Both the position numbers and the translations under genes were made by a program. 9,087 nucleotides of DNA from Cyanobacteria bacterium UBA7694 (GTDB lineage: Bacteria; Cyanobacteriota; Sericytochromatia; UBA7694): the NCBI GenBank assembly GCA_002482705.1, contig DLGM01000246.1:1-9087 (forward strand). Reading direction: 5' to 3'. Below, piece after piece: positions 1-6,322 of the stretch. Each line of letters begins with the position of its first letter. The first letter of the stretch is position 1. The notes under the pieces are model-generated. The model searched no databases. It saw only the letters and a list, made by a program, of their open reading frames with translations, and was not told where the DNA came from.

Positions 1-660
1 AAGGTCTATCTGCGCATTCTTTCGAATTTGGCTGATCACCGTCTGGCCAAAGCTAGAGCCGTCATCCCTCCCCATTGCCTCACGACTAAAACCCTCACAG
101 GTGAAGAGGTGATTGAGGGCATTGTCCAAGCCCAAAACTTTGCCATTCTCGATCCCCACCGGGCCGTCACCCACAATAAAGGCGTCATGAACGGCGTCGA
201 TGCAGTGGTCATTGCCAGCGGCAACGACTGGCGTTCGGTCGAAGCGGCAGCCCATGCTTATGCCGCCCGCAGTGGCCAGTATCGTGCCATGACCGAATGG
301 TACCGCGATGAAGCCGGAAACCTCGTCGGAGAACTTGAGCTGCCCATGGCCGTTGGCACCGTTGGGGCAGCCATTTCGCTGCACCCGATGGCCAAAATCG
401 CTCTCAAATTTTCACGGGTCAAAAGCGCCCGCGAATTGGCGGAAGTGATTGTCTGTGTGGGTTTGGCACAAAATTTATCGGCGATTCGCGCCTTGGCCAC
501 CGACGGTATCCAAAAAGGTCACATGGCCCTGCATGCCCGCACGGTCGCGATGACAGTCGGTGCCAGCGGCGACGCCATTGATGCGATCGCCGCTGAAATG
601 GTCCAACTCAAGGACATTAGCCTAGAGCGGGCCCGTGAACTCCTGGGAGCCAAACTTTAA
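1..660 (+). CDS. mvaA: Class II hydroxymethylglutaryl-CoA reductase, 3' part (5' end outside window)
   Basis: This enzyme interconverts HMG-CoA and mevalonate with a nicotinamide cofactor, in the cytoplasm; with mevalonate kinase nearby, a biosynthetic role is likely. The reading frame is open from base 1, and the motif LRILSNLAD is encoded before the first possible start inside the window (TTG at 28), so the gene begins upstream. About 219 residues are visible, roughly half of the usual 420-430. Class II signatures seen are AVTHNKG with the catalytic Lys codon at 178-180, GNDWR with the catalytic Asp codon at 226-228, LPMAVGTVG, and GHMALHAR with the catalytic His codon at 520-522. The catalytic Glu is in the missing part. 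The residue after LHAR is Thr, where I recall Asn being common. The gene ends with TAA at 658-660 and converges on sulP. Family assignment is firm; the cofactor (NADH or NADPH) cannot be read from this fragment. Confidence 0.95.
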   Translation, partial: KVYLRILSNLADHRLAKARAVIPPHCLTTKTLTGEEVIEGIVQAQNFAILDPHRAVTHNKGVMNGVDAVVIASGNDWRSVEAAAHAYAARSGQYRAMTEWYRDEAGNLVGELELPMAVGTVGAAISLHPMAKIALKFSRVKSARELAEVIVCVGLAQNLSAIRALATDGIQKGHMALHARTVAMTVGASGDAIDAIAAEMVQLKDISLERARELLGAKL

Positions 661-682
661 CCCACAGGCACATTCGTAAACC

Positions 683-2392
683 CTATCCCCCGACTTTATG
701 CAAATAAGGTTGGGGGATTAAAACTGGGCTGGTATGGGCGGCAATTTTGGCATTCAAGCCTACCACCGCCTCGGCCAGCGAGGGGTAAACCGAATCTTCC
801 GACAGGATATCGGGAATGATCTGCAAATCGCGTAAGACCGACTCAGGTTCGGAAGGCAGGCCTGAAATCACCACCTGAATCCCTTTTTCAGCCATGCGCG
901 TCACAAATTCCTTGAGGGTAAAAGCCCCCGTTTGGTCAATCAAAGGCACACGTGGCATACGCAGAATAATCGCCTTGAGATCGGTCACGTCCTCTTCCAG
1001 GGCCAAAATAAACGCTTCACTGGTGCCAAAGAAGACCGGCCCCTCGGCCTGAATGACGCGTACCTGTTCAGCCAAGAGCTGTGCCTCGGGTGATTCGTTG
1101 AGCACCATCGGCGTGAGCGAACCGCCACGCGTGATCTCCCGATCACTCAGGTTCTTTAAGAACAATAAACAGGCGACCAAAAAGCCCATTTGCACCGCAG
1201 TAATCAGATCTACAAAAACGGTTAAAAACAAAACCAAAATCAGCACAATGCGGTCGGCATTGGGAGACTTGGGCAATAACTTGAGCCCATGATAATCAAT
1301 AATGCCAATGCCCACCGTGACCAAGATCCCGGCCAAGACCGACAGGGGAATCAGGGCAGCAAAGCGAGAAAGCCCCAGCAGAACACCCAGCAACAAGAAA
1401 CTATGAATCACGCCTGACAGAGCCGTACGGCCACCGGTTTTAATATTCAGCAGGGTACGCATGGTCGCGCCACACCCTGGCAAACCGCCAAAGAGCCCGG
1501 AAACCATATTGCCCATCCCCTGACCGACCAGCTCTTTGTCACTGTGGTGTTTTGTGCCTGTGACGTTATCAACCACCACCGACCCCAAGAGTGTGTCCAA
1601 AGAGCCCAAAATCGCCAGCGATAAAGCGGCCAGGAAAATAGTCGGGAGCGCATCAGCCGAGGGAATAAAGAATTGCAGTTGCGGCAGCCCAGCAGGCAAA
1701 GCGCCGATGCGGGGAATATCCAACTTCAGGAGTTCAGCCGCTACGGTGGCGACAATCAAGGCCACCAGCGCACTGGGAACTGCTTTCGAAATGCGGGGAA
1801 TCAGGTAAATCAAAGCAATGGTCACCAAGCCAAGCACAAACGCAGCCCCATTGATCTGAGTGACAGCCCCCAGAGCCCCGGCCATCGCTTTAAGCGGGCC
1901 GGAAACGGATTTGACCCCCATCATGGGCTGAATTTGTAACAGGAAAATAATCACGCCAATCCCGGTCATAAAGCCCGAAATCACAGAACGGGGAACATAA
2001 CGAATATAGTGGCCCAAACCCAAAAGCCCAAAGGTAATTTGTAAGAGCCCGCCCAAGATCACCGCTGCAAAAACGTGTTGTGGTTGGCTACTGGTCGCAA
2101 TAAACCCTGCCACTACGACGGTCATGGGCCCTGTTGGGCCACTGACCTGGGGAGCCGTTCCGCCAAAGAGAGCAGCCATAAAACCCAGCAAAATAGCGCT
2201 ATACAGGCCCGCTTGCGCCCCTTGTTCCAAGCCCGATGAGACCCCAAAGGCTAAGGCCAGAGGCAATGCCACAACCCCTGTCGTCAGACCGCCAAAAATA
2301 TCCCCTTTGAGGTGTTGGGTTCCAATCGGATTGGGGAGAAAAAGTTTATATAATCCTTTTTCCATAATATAGTCGTAAATTTTTTTGAACAC
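683..2392 (-). CDS. SulP-family inorganic anion transporter with STAS domain (BicA-like)
   Basis: A 569-residue inner-membrane anion transporter. The N-terminal half is strongly hydrophobic with many membrane segments. The opening resembles what I recall of cyanobacterial BicA (about 566 residues): LKGDIFGGLTTGVVALPLALAFGV at about 28-51, split here as LKGDIFGG and ALPLALAFGV, then SGPTGPMTVV at about 84-93. A mid-protein GNMVSGLFGGLPG stretch is also SulP-like. The C-terminal cytoplasmic STAS domain spans about 444-545, with a DQTG motif near 486-489. Substrate is not determined: bicarbonate, sulfate or another anion are all possible. The start chosen is GTG at 2392, with GGAG 10 nt upstream (complement of 2403-2406). 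An ATG at codon 10 (2365) has no Shine-Dalgarno sequence. An 8-bp repeat, AGTCGTAA on the + strand, occurs at 2371-2378 and 2395-2402, just upstream of each candidate start. The gene runs opposite to its mevalonate neighbours. Confidence 0.93.
   Translation of the reverse strand: MFKKIYDYIMEKGLYKLFLPNPIGTQHLKGDIFGGLTTGVVALPLALAFGVSSGLEQGAQAGLYSAILLGFMAALFGGTAPQVSGPTGPMTVVVAGFIATSSQPQHVFAAVILGGLLQITFGLLGLGHYIRYVPRSVISGFMTGIGVIIFLLQIQPMMGVKSVSGPLKAMAGALGAVTQINGAAFVLGLVTIALIYLIPRISKAVPSALVALIVATVAAELLKLDIPRIGALPAGLPQLQFFIPSADALPTIFLAALSLAILGSLDTLLGSVVVDNVTGTKHHSDKELVGQGMGNMVSGLFGGLPGCGATMRTLLNIKTGGRTALSGVIHSFLLLGVLLGLSRFAALIPLSVLAGILVTVGIGIIDYHGLKLLPKSPNADRIVLILVLFLTVFVDLITAVQMGFLVACLLFLKNLSDREITRGGSLTPMVLNESPEAQLLAEQVRVIQAEGPVFFGTSEAFILALEEDVTDLKAIILRMPRVPLIDQTGAFTLKEFVTRMAEKGIQVVISGLPSEPESVLRDLQIIPDILSEDSVYPSLAEAVVGLNAKIAAHTSPVLIPQPYLHKVGG
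685..718 (+). terminator. Hairpin with GCAA tetraloop after the HMGR gene, inside the 3' end of sulP
   Basis: Bases 685-699 pair with 704-718 as a 15-bp stem starting with AUCCCCC/GGGGGAU, closed by a GCAA loop of GNRA type. Two pairs (692:711 and 695:708) are G-U wobbles when read as + strand RNA. They would be C-A mismatches on the - strand, so the + transcript is the better folder. It begins 25 nt after the HMGR stop codon. No U-run follows on the + strand (next bases TAAAAC), so it may be a processing or stability hairpin or a factor-assisted terminator and not a classic intrinsic one. Confidence 0.6.
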
Positions 2393-2558
2393 GCAGTCGT
2401 AACTCCAATGGCGTCAAATAGGTATAATTATTATAACATGATAATCAAAAACATAAATAAACTACATTATTATCATAATTTCACATAAAGATGGAAACTG
2501 TTATGATATTTTAATAGCTGTAAAGCCTCTCGATTGTGAGTTACAAAAGACTACGCCC
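2393..2558. promoter_or_regulatory. AT-rich divergent promoter region between sulP and the mevalonate kinase operon
   Basis: This 166-bp gap drives two genes in opposite directions. It is much richer in A and T than the genes around it. The hexamer TATCAT or its complement ATGATA occurs three times (2438-2443, 2471-2476, 2503-2508), about 32-33 bp apart. The last two belong to an inverted repeat, TATCATAA at 2471-2478 and TTATGATA at 2501-2508. The third copy covers the predicted -10 box of the kinase operon. A possible sulP -10 (TATAAT on the - strand, complement of 2430-2435) has no convincing -35. Confidence 0.5.
2480..2507 (+). promoter_or_regulatory. Predicted sigma70-type promoter of the mevalonate kinase operon
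   Basis: TTCACA at 2480-2485 (one change from TTGACA) is followed by a 16-bp spacer and TATGAT at 2502-2507 (one change from TATAAT). Transcription would start near 2514, leaving a leader of about 45 nt. The leader has no strong Shine-Dalgarno sequence before the ATG at 2559. Confidence 0.55.
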
Positions 2559-3539
2559 ATGTCAAAATCATTTATGCACTCCCCCAGTGCCTGTGGCAAA
2601 CTGATCCTCACAGGCGAACATGCGGTCGTATACGGCCAACCCGCACTGGCGATCCCGGTCAGTTCCCTGCGAGCCACCTGCACCGTCAGAACCACCACCA
2701 CTGAGGGCATCCACGTGAGCGCCCCAGATCTCCCTCTGCGGGAGCAATTATTTGCCCATACACCCCTGGCAGCCCTTTCACCCCTTGGGGCAGCGGTCCA
2801 TCACACCCTGAACCACTTGGGCGGAGCATGGCCCGATCTTGAAGTGGAAATTCGCAGCTCCATTCCCGTAGCCCGGGGCATGGGCAGTGGTGCAGCAGTC
2901 ACCGCCGCCATTATCCGGGCTCTGGCCCAAGCCCAAAACAGCCCCCTGCCCCTGCCGATCCAACTGGCACTGATTCACCGCGTCGAAACCCTCTACCACG
3001 GCACCCCCAGCGGCATTGACGGACAAGTGATTGGCTGTGAGCGGCCTCTGTGGTTTGTGCGCAACCAGCCTCCCGAGTACCCGATAATCCAAGGGCCTTT
3101 TCATTTCCTGATCGCCGACAGCGGCCCCAGCCCCCCTACCCGCGAAGTGGTGGCCGGAGTCCGTGCCCGATATGCGCAAACCCCCACCGATTGCCAAATC
3201 CAACTGGAAGCAATCGGAGCCCTCAGTCATCAGGCCCGGCAGGCCCTGGAATGTGGGGATGCCCCTGGCCTGGGAGAGGTACTCAATCAAAACCACACCC
3301 TGCTACAGGCACTGGGGGTATCGAGCCCAGGATTAGACAGAATTACAGCCGCAGCTCGCCAAGCGGGTGCGCTCGGAGCCAAACTCTCGGGAGCGGGTCT
3401 AGGAGGCATTTGTATCAGCCTGGTCACCCCCCAGACCCAAGCCCAGGTGCGGTATGCTGTAGAACAAGCCGGAGCCTTGGCCGTCTGGGAGGTTCCCTTG
3501 CAATCGATGGAGGCCCCCGATGGACATTACCACCCGTAA
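2559..3539 (+). CDS. mvk: Mevalonate kinase (GHMP kinase family)
   Basis: Phosphorylates mevalonate to 5-phosphomevalonate with ATP in the cytoplasm, the step after HMG-CoA reductase. The 326-residue protein shows the GHMP order: GKLILTGEHAVVYG at 13-26 (Lys14 in the conserved GK), the ATP-binding PVARGMGSGAAV at 103-114, then Glu143 and HGTPSGIDG at 147-155 with the expected catalytic base Asp154, and the C-terminal KLSGAGLGG at 275-283. The GEHAVVYG and HGTPSGID forms favour mevalonate kinase over phosphomevalonate kinase or the decarboxylase. The start is ATG 2559; a second ATG at 2574 would also keep every motif, and neither has a strong ribosome-binding site. The end overlaps the isomerase gene by 20 nt, so the two are probably translationally coupled. 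Nothing looks broken. Confidence 0.95.
   Translation: MSKSFMHSPSACGKLILTGEHAVVYGQPALAIPVSSLRATCTVRTTTTEGIHVSAPDLPLREQLFAHTPLAALSPLGAAVHHTLNHLGGAWPDLEVEIRSSIPVARGMGSGAAVTAAIIRALAQAQNSPLPLPIQLALIHRVETLYHGTPSGIDGQVIGCERPLWFVRNQPPEYPIIQGPFHFLIADSGPSPPTREVVAGVRARYAQTPTDCQIQLEAIGALSHQARQALECGDAPGLGEVLNQNHTLLQALGVSSPGLDRITAAARQAGALGAKLSGAGLGGICISLVTPQTQAQVRYAVEQAGALAVWEVPLQSMEAPDGHYHP
3509..3513 (+). promoter_or_regulatory. Ribosome-binding site of the isomerase gene, inside the kinase gene
   Basis: GGAGG lies 6 nt before the ATG at 3520 and is embedded in the last codons of the kinase gene. It fixes the isomerase start and confirms that the 20-nt overlap is real. Confidence 0.85.
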
Positions 3540-4536
3540 ACGCGATCATATCGCGATTGCTTTGCAGCCCACGTCCCAGTTTCCCCTGCGGCGCACGGGC
3601 TTTAACGACTGCTGGTTTATGCACGAAGCCCTGCCCGAGTTTGCCCTCGAAGACGTGGAGATCAGCCTTGAGATGCTGGGCAAAAAATTGGCGGCACCGG
3701 TGATTATTTCCTCGATGACCGGCGGCCCAGAGCAGGGGCAGACCATCAACCGCCATCTGGCACAAGCCGCACAAAAGGTCGGCGTCGCCATGGGCGTTGG
3801 CTCCCAGCGCATTACCTTTGAACATCCCGAAACCGTGAGCACGTTTCAGGTACGGGATGTGGCCCCGGATATCTTGTTGTTTAGCAACCTCGGGGCCGTC
3901 CAACTCAACTATGGGTTTGGCTTCGAGCAATGCCGCCAAGCGGTAGAACAAATTGGCGCCGATGCGCTGTACTTTCACCTCAATGCCCTACAAGAAGCAG
4001 TACAACCAGAGGGAGATACCAATTTCCGTGACCTGCTGCCACGGATGGCTGAAATCTGTGCACAATTACCCTACCCGATTTTTGCCAAGGAGTGTGGCAA
4101 TGGCTTATCCCGCCGCGCCGCTGAACAACTCAGCCGCGCCGGAATCCGGGGCCTGGAAGTGAGTGGCGCAGGCGGCACTTCCTGGGCCCTGATCGAAGGC
4201 CAACGGGCAACAGATCCATTGCGCCGTCGTTTGGGTGAAACTTTTGCCGATTGGGGCATTCCCACCACCCTGTCGATCCGCCTTTGCCGGGAAGCCGCCC
4301 CGGATCGGGTGGTGATCGCCTCTGGGGGCATTCGCACCGGCCTTGATGCCGCCAAAGCCATTGCCTTAGGGGCTGACGCCATCAGCATTGCCCAACCGCT
4401 GCTGCAGCCAGCTCTGGAGTCAAGCGAAGCGGTGGAACGGGCCTTGGCCCAACTGATCCAAGAACTCAAAGTGGCGATGTTTTGTGCCGGAGCCCGCACC
4501 CTGGCAGAGCTTCGCCAGACGCCACTGTATACCTAA
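3520..4536 (+). CDS. fni: Type 2 isopentenyl-diphosphate delta-isomerase (FMN-dependent)
   Basis: Interconverts isopentenyl and dimethylallyl diphosphate using reduced FMN and Mg2+, in the cytoplasm. The 338-residue length is typical. Motifs in order: RKRDH at 6-10 (N-terminal substrate contact), SSMTGG at 64-69, NLGAVQL at 123-129, HLNALQEAVQPEGD at 153-166, KECGNG at 190-195, SGAGGTSW at 215-222, and the FMN-phosphate region ASGGIRTGLD at 267-276. By family knowledge Gln158 is the proposed acid/base residue and Glu159 a Mg2+ ligand. A TIM-barrel fold is expected. The start is set by GGAGG at 3509-3513. It overlaps the kinase gene by 20 nt and is followed after 18 nt by the spermidine-synthase-like gene. 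This isomerase type is common in bacteria using the mevalonate route but also occurs elsewhere, so alone it does not prove the pathway. Confidence 0.96.
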   Translation: MDITTRKRDHIAIALQPTSQFPLRRTGFNDCWFMHEALPEFALEDVEISLEMLGKKLAAPVIISSMTGGPEQGQTINRHLAQAAQKVGVAMGVGSQRITFEHPETVSTFQVRDVAPDILLFSNLGAVQLNYGFGFEQCRQAVEQIGADALYFHLNALQEAVQPEGDTNFRDLLPRMAEICAQLPYPIFAKECGNGLSRRAAEQLSRAGIRGLEVSGAGGTSWALIEGQRATDPLRRRLGETFADWGIPTTLSIRLCREAAPDRVVIASGGIRTGLDAAKAIALGADAISIAQPLLQPALESSEAVERALAQLIQELKVAMFCAGARTLAELRQTPLYT

Positions 4537-4554
4537 ACCCTCAGCCTAGCAAGG

Positions 4555-5325
4555 ATGTCGATTCTGCCCATGTCTTACGGCGGCAATATTATTTTTGAAG
4601 ACTATGATGCCTATGGCGAAATCCGGGTGATCGAAGACGACACACGGCGGTACCTGTCCTTTGGCCCCGGCGACGAGCAGAGCGCCTGTTTAAAAAAAGA
4701 TCCCGCCCTGATGTTATTCGATTATACCCAGGCCATGCTGTTGGGACTGGTCTTGCGTGCTCCCCACAAGGCACTTTGCCTGGGGCTGGGAGCCGGGAGT
4801 TTGGTCACCGCTTTACACACCCACTGCAAAGGGGTCAAAATCGACGTGGTCGAACTGCGCCCAGCAGTGATTGCCGCTGCTCAGCGCTATTTTTACCTGC
4901 CCCAGAGCAAAAATATTCAGCTCCATACCGGGGATGCAGGGGCCTTTTTACAGCATCACGCCGGACGCTACGATCTCATTTTCAGCGACCTGTTTACCCA
5001 GGACGGTCTGGCCCCGATCCAGTTGGACGAGACCTTTTTAGCAAACTGTGCCACCCATCTCAAACCGGAAGGCTGGCTGATCATTAATTTTTGGATCAAG
5101 GGCAAACAGCAATATGAAGCCCGGCTCCAGGAGATTTTGTTAGAACGTTTGCAGGCCCTGTTCCCGGAAGTGGCCGTCTGCCCCACCGGGGAGGGCAACT
5201 GGGTCTTTTTTGCCAGCCCCACCCCCTTTGGCAGGCCCTTGGCCAGCCTCAAACAGGAGGCTGAGGAGTGGTCGCGCAAGCTGGGTTATTCGCTGGTGAA
5301 ATATCTCAAGCAAACGGAAAGCTAA
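4555..5325 (+). CDS. Spermidine-synthase-like protein (class I Rossmann methyltransferase fold), function unknown
   Basis: A 256-residue protein with the SpeE-type nucleotide-binding core: LCLGLGAGSLV at 74-84, acidic VVELRP at 98-103, GDAGAFL at 126-132, YDLIFSDLF at 139-147 and LKPEGWLIINFW at 169-180. SFGPGDEQSA at 35-44 followed by a Tyr-containing helix resembles the proteobacterial group often labelled spermidine synthase. However, the usual SpeE signatures (DG...TE.DE..YHE and the D-x-x-D-P loop) are not seen, so aminopropyl transfer is doubtful. The substrate is unknown. The start is uncertain: ATG 4555 is preceded directly by AAGG with no spacer, and ATG 4570 has the same AAGG 15 nt upstream. 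It is probably the third gene of the kinase-isomerase operon (18-nt gap). It converges on the LysR gene with only 12 nt between stop codons. Confidence 0.8.
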   Translation: MSILPMSYGGNIIFEDYDAYGEIRVIEDDTRRYLSFGPGDEQSACLKKDPALMLFDYTQAMLLGLVLRAPHKALCLGLGAGSLVTALHTHCKGVKIDVVELRPAVIAAAQRYFYLPQSKNIQLHTGDAGAFLQHHAGRYDLIFSDLFTQDGLAPIQLDETFLANCATHLKPEGWLIINFWIKGKQQYEARLQEILLERLQALFPEVAVCPTGEGNWVFFASPTPFGRPLASLKQEAEEWSRKLGYSLVKYLKQTES

Positions 5326-5350
5326 CCCGCGCGGGCCTCATTTGCGCAAA
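5326..5350. repeat. Two adjacent GCGC-centred palindromes between convergent genes
   Basis: CCCGCGCGGG at 5326-5335 and TTTGCGCAAA at 5341-5350 are perfect 10-bp palindromes in and beside the 12-bp gap between the converging genes. Each would give only a short stem with a tiny loop in RNA, so neither is a convincing terminator. No other terminator is visible for either gene. Confidence 0.35.
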
Positions 5351-6216
5351 AGCTGCCAGAGAGCCGTCAACGCCGGCCCCATCTCCCGATCCCGGCGACA
5401 GACCGCCCGCAGTTCAATGGAGTGGACTTGGAATCCTGCCAGATTAGCCAGCGGAACCAGGCGACCCTCCGCCAACTCGGCGCTAATCAGGTGATAGGGC
5501 AACAGGCCATAACTGCCCCCAGACAAAATCACCTGCTTTTTGGTGTGCACATCATGCACGTACCAGTGCGGACTCTGGGGATGCAAGGGAGAGGTGCTGG
5601 CCAAGCCTGGCAGACCTTCGGTACGTTCAATGACTTGGATATAAGGAGCCAGATCAGCAGGGGTAATGTGTTCACGCGTTAACAGCGGGAAATCGCGGGA
5701 CACCACCGTGCTGGCTTGCACCCGCGCCAAAGTTTGGCTGCGGACTGAGGGCTTGGCATACTCCGCATACCAGGGTACAATCGCCAGATCCGCCTCTCCG
5801 CTCAGCAAGCGTTGCAGTGAAGCACCAATCAGCTCTGAACGCATATGCAGTTGGGTTTCAGGATAACGGGTATACAGCCCATGAAAAGCCTGTAAGACCT
5901 GGGGCAAAAGAAAATAGGCGTCCACGGCAATGTGCAGTGCAGGTTCAACCCCCACGGCCAGTTGGGCACTGAAGTCACTCAGGGCCTGCACATCCTGTAA
6001 AATCTGCTGGGCCTTGGCATAAAATGCTTGCCCTTCCGGGGTTAAAACCGGACGATATCCGGCCCGCGAAAAAAGGGCAAAACCAATCTCCGCCTCTAGG
6101 TTTTGCACCGCCCGCGTCACCGCCGGTTGCGTGACCTGCAAAATCTCATGGGCCGCTTTGGCAAAGCTGCCTGCGGTGACCACTGCGTCCAAAGCTTTGA
6201 GTTGTTCCAGTTTCAT
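5338..6216 (-). CDS. LysR-type transcriptional regulator
   Basis: A 292-residue DNA-binding regulator of typical family length. The N-terminal winged helix-turn-helix covers about residues 1-60 (MKLEQLKALDAVVTAGSFAKA, of which the FAKAAH and VTQPAVTRAV parts are the clearest), followed by a linker helix and an effector-binding domain from about residue 90 to the end. The ATG at 6216 fits the expected family N-terminus, and a weak AAGG lies a few bases upstream. It is divergent from the extradiol dioxygenase gene, with about 106 bp between start codons. By the usual LysR logic it probably controls that gene and itself, responding to a substrate or product of the dioxygenase. The effector cannot be told from the sequence. 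Confidence 0.93.
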   Translation of the reverse strand: MKLEQLKALDAVVTAGSFAKAAHEILQVTQPAVTRAVQNLEAEIGFALFSRAGYRPVLTPEGQAFYAKAQQILQDVQALSDFSAQLAVGVEPALHIAVDAYFLLPQVLQAFHGLYTRYPETQLHMRSELIGASLQRLLSGEADLAIVPWYAEYAKPSVRSQTLARVQASTVVSRDFPLLTREHITPADLAPYIQVIERTEGLPGLASTSPLHPQSPHWYVHDVHTKKQVILSGGSYGLLPYHLISAELAEGRLVPLANLAGFQVHSIELRAVCRRDREMGPALTALWQLLRK

Positions 6217-6322
6217 TGTCGCCTTTTATAACTAAAAATAATCATTTTAATAACCAAACTATACTTTTGTTTATTATTACAAAGACCTATACTGGCAATC
6301 AAGACCCTTGGAGGTAATCCCG
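6217..6322. promoter_or_regulatory. Divergent LysR/dioxygenase promoter region
   Basis: A very AT-rich 106-bp gap. For the dioxygenase a -10 TATACT at 6288-6293 is plausible, with a poor TTGTTT at 6267-6272 and a short 15-bp spacer, as expected for activator-dependent promoters. A second TATACT lies at 6260-6265. TTTGT at 6266-6270 and ACAAA at 6279-6283 form an inverted repeat with an 8-bp spacer, a candidate regulator site upstream of the -10. It does not match the T-N11-A consensus symmetrically, so the assignment is tentative. Confidence 0.4.
6310..6315 (+). promoter_or_regulatory. Ribosome-binding site fixing the dioxygenase start at 6323
   Basis: GGAGGT lies 7 nt before ATG 6323. An in-frame TTG at 6308 extends the frame by five codons but overlaps this site, so 6323 is the better start. 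Confidence 0.85.

Noticed and set aside
2421..2480. Possible origin-like or phage attachment site in the AT-rich gap
   Set aside because: No DnaA-box cluster, integrase gene, tRNA or flanking direct repeat was seen; divergent promoters explain the composition.
2778..3296. 172-codon - strand frame opposite mevalonate kinase
   Set aside because: Antisense shadow of a conserved gene; composition is explained by the complementary codons.
3050..3703. 217-codon + strand frame across the kinase-isomerase junction
   Set aside because: It is an out-of-frame reading of two well-supported enzymes, and its product is Pro/Arg/Ser-rich as expected of a shadow frame.
3424..3978. 184-codon - strand frame opposite the isomerase
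   Set aside because: Antisense to conserved isomerase motifs, with no ribosome-binding site or family resemblance.
6225..6257. TTATAAC and ATAATCA words shared with the gap at 2432-2446
   Set aside because: Both stretches are almost pure A/T, so short shared words are expected by chance.
6308..6322. TTG start giving a five-residue longer dioxygenase
   Set aside because: This start overlaps the GGAGGT ribosome-binding site of ATG 6323.
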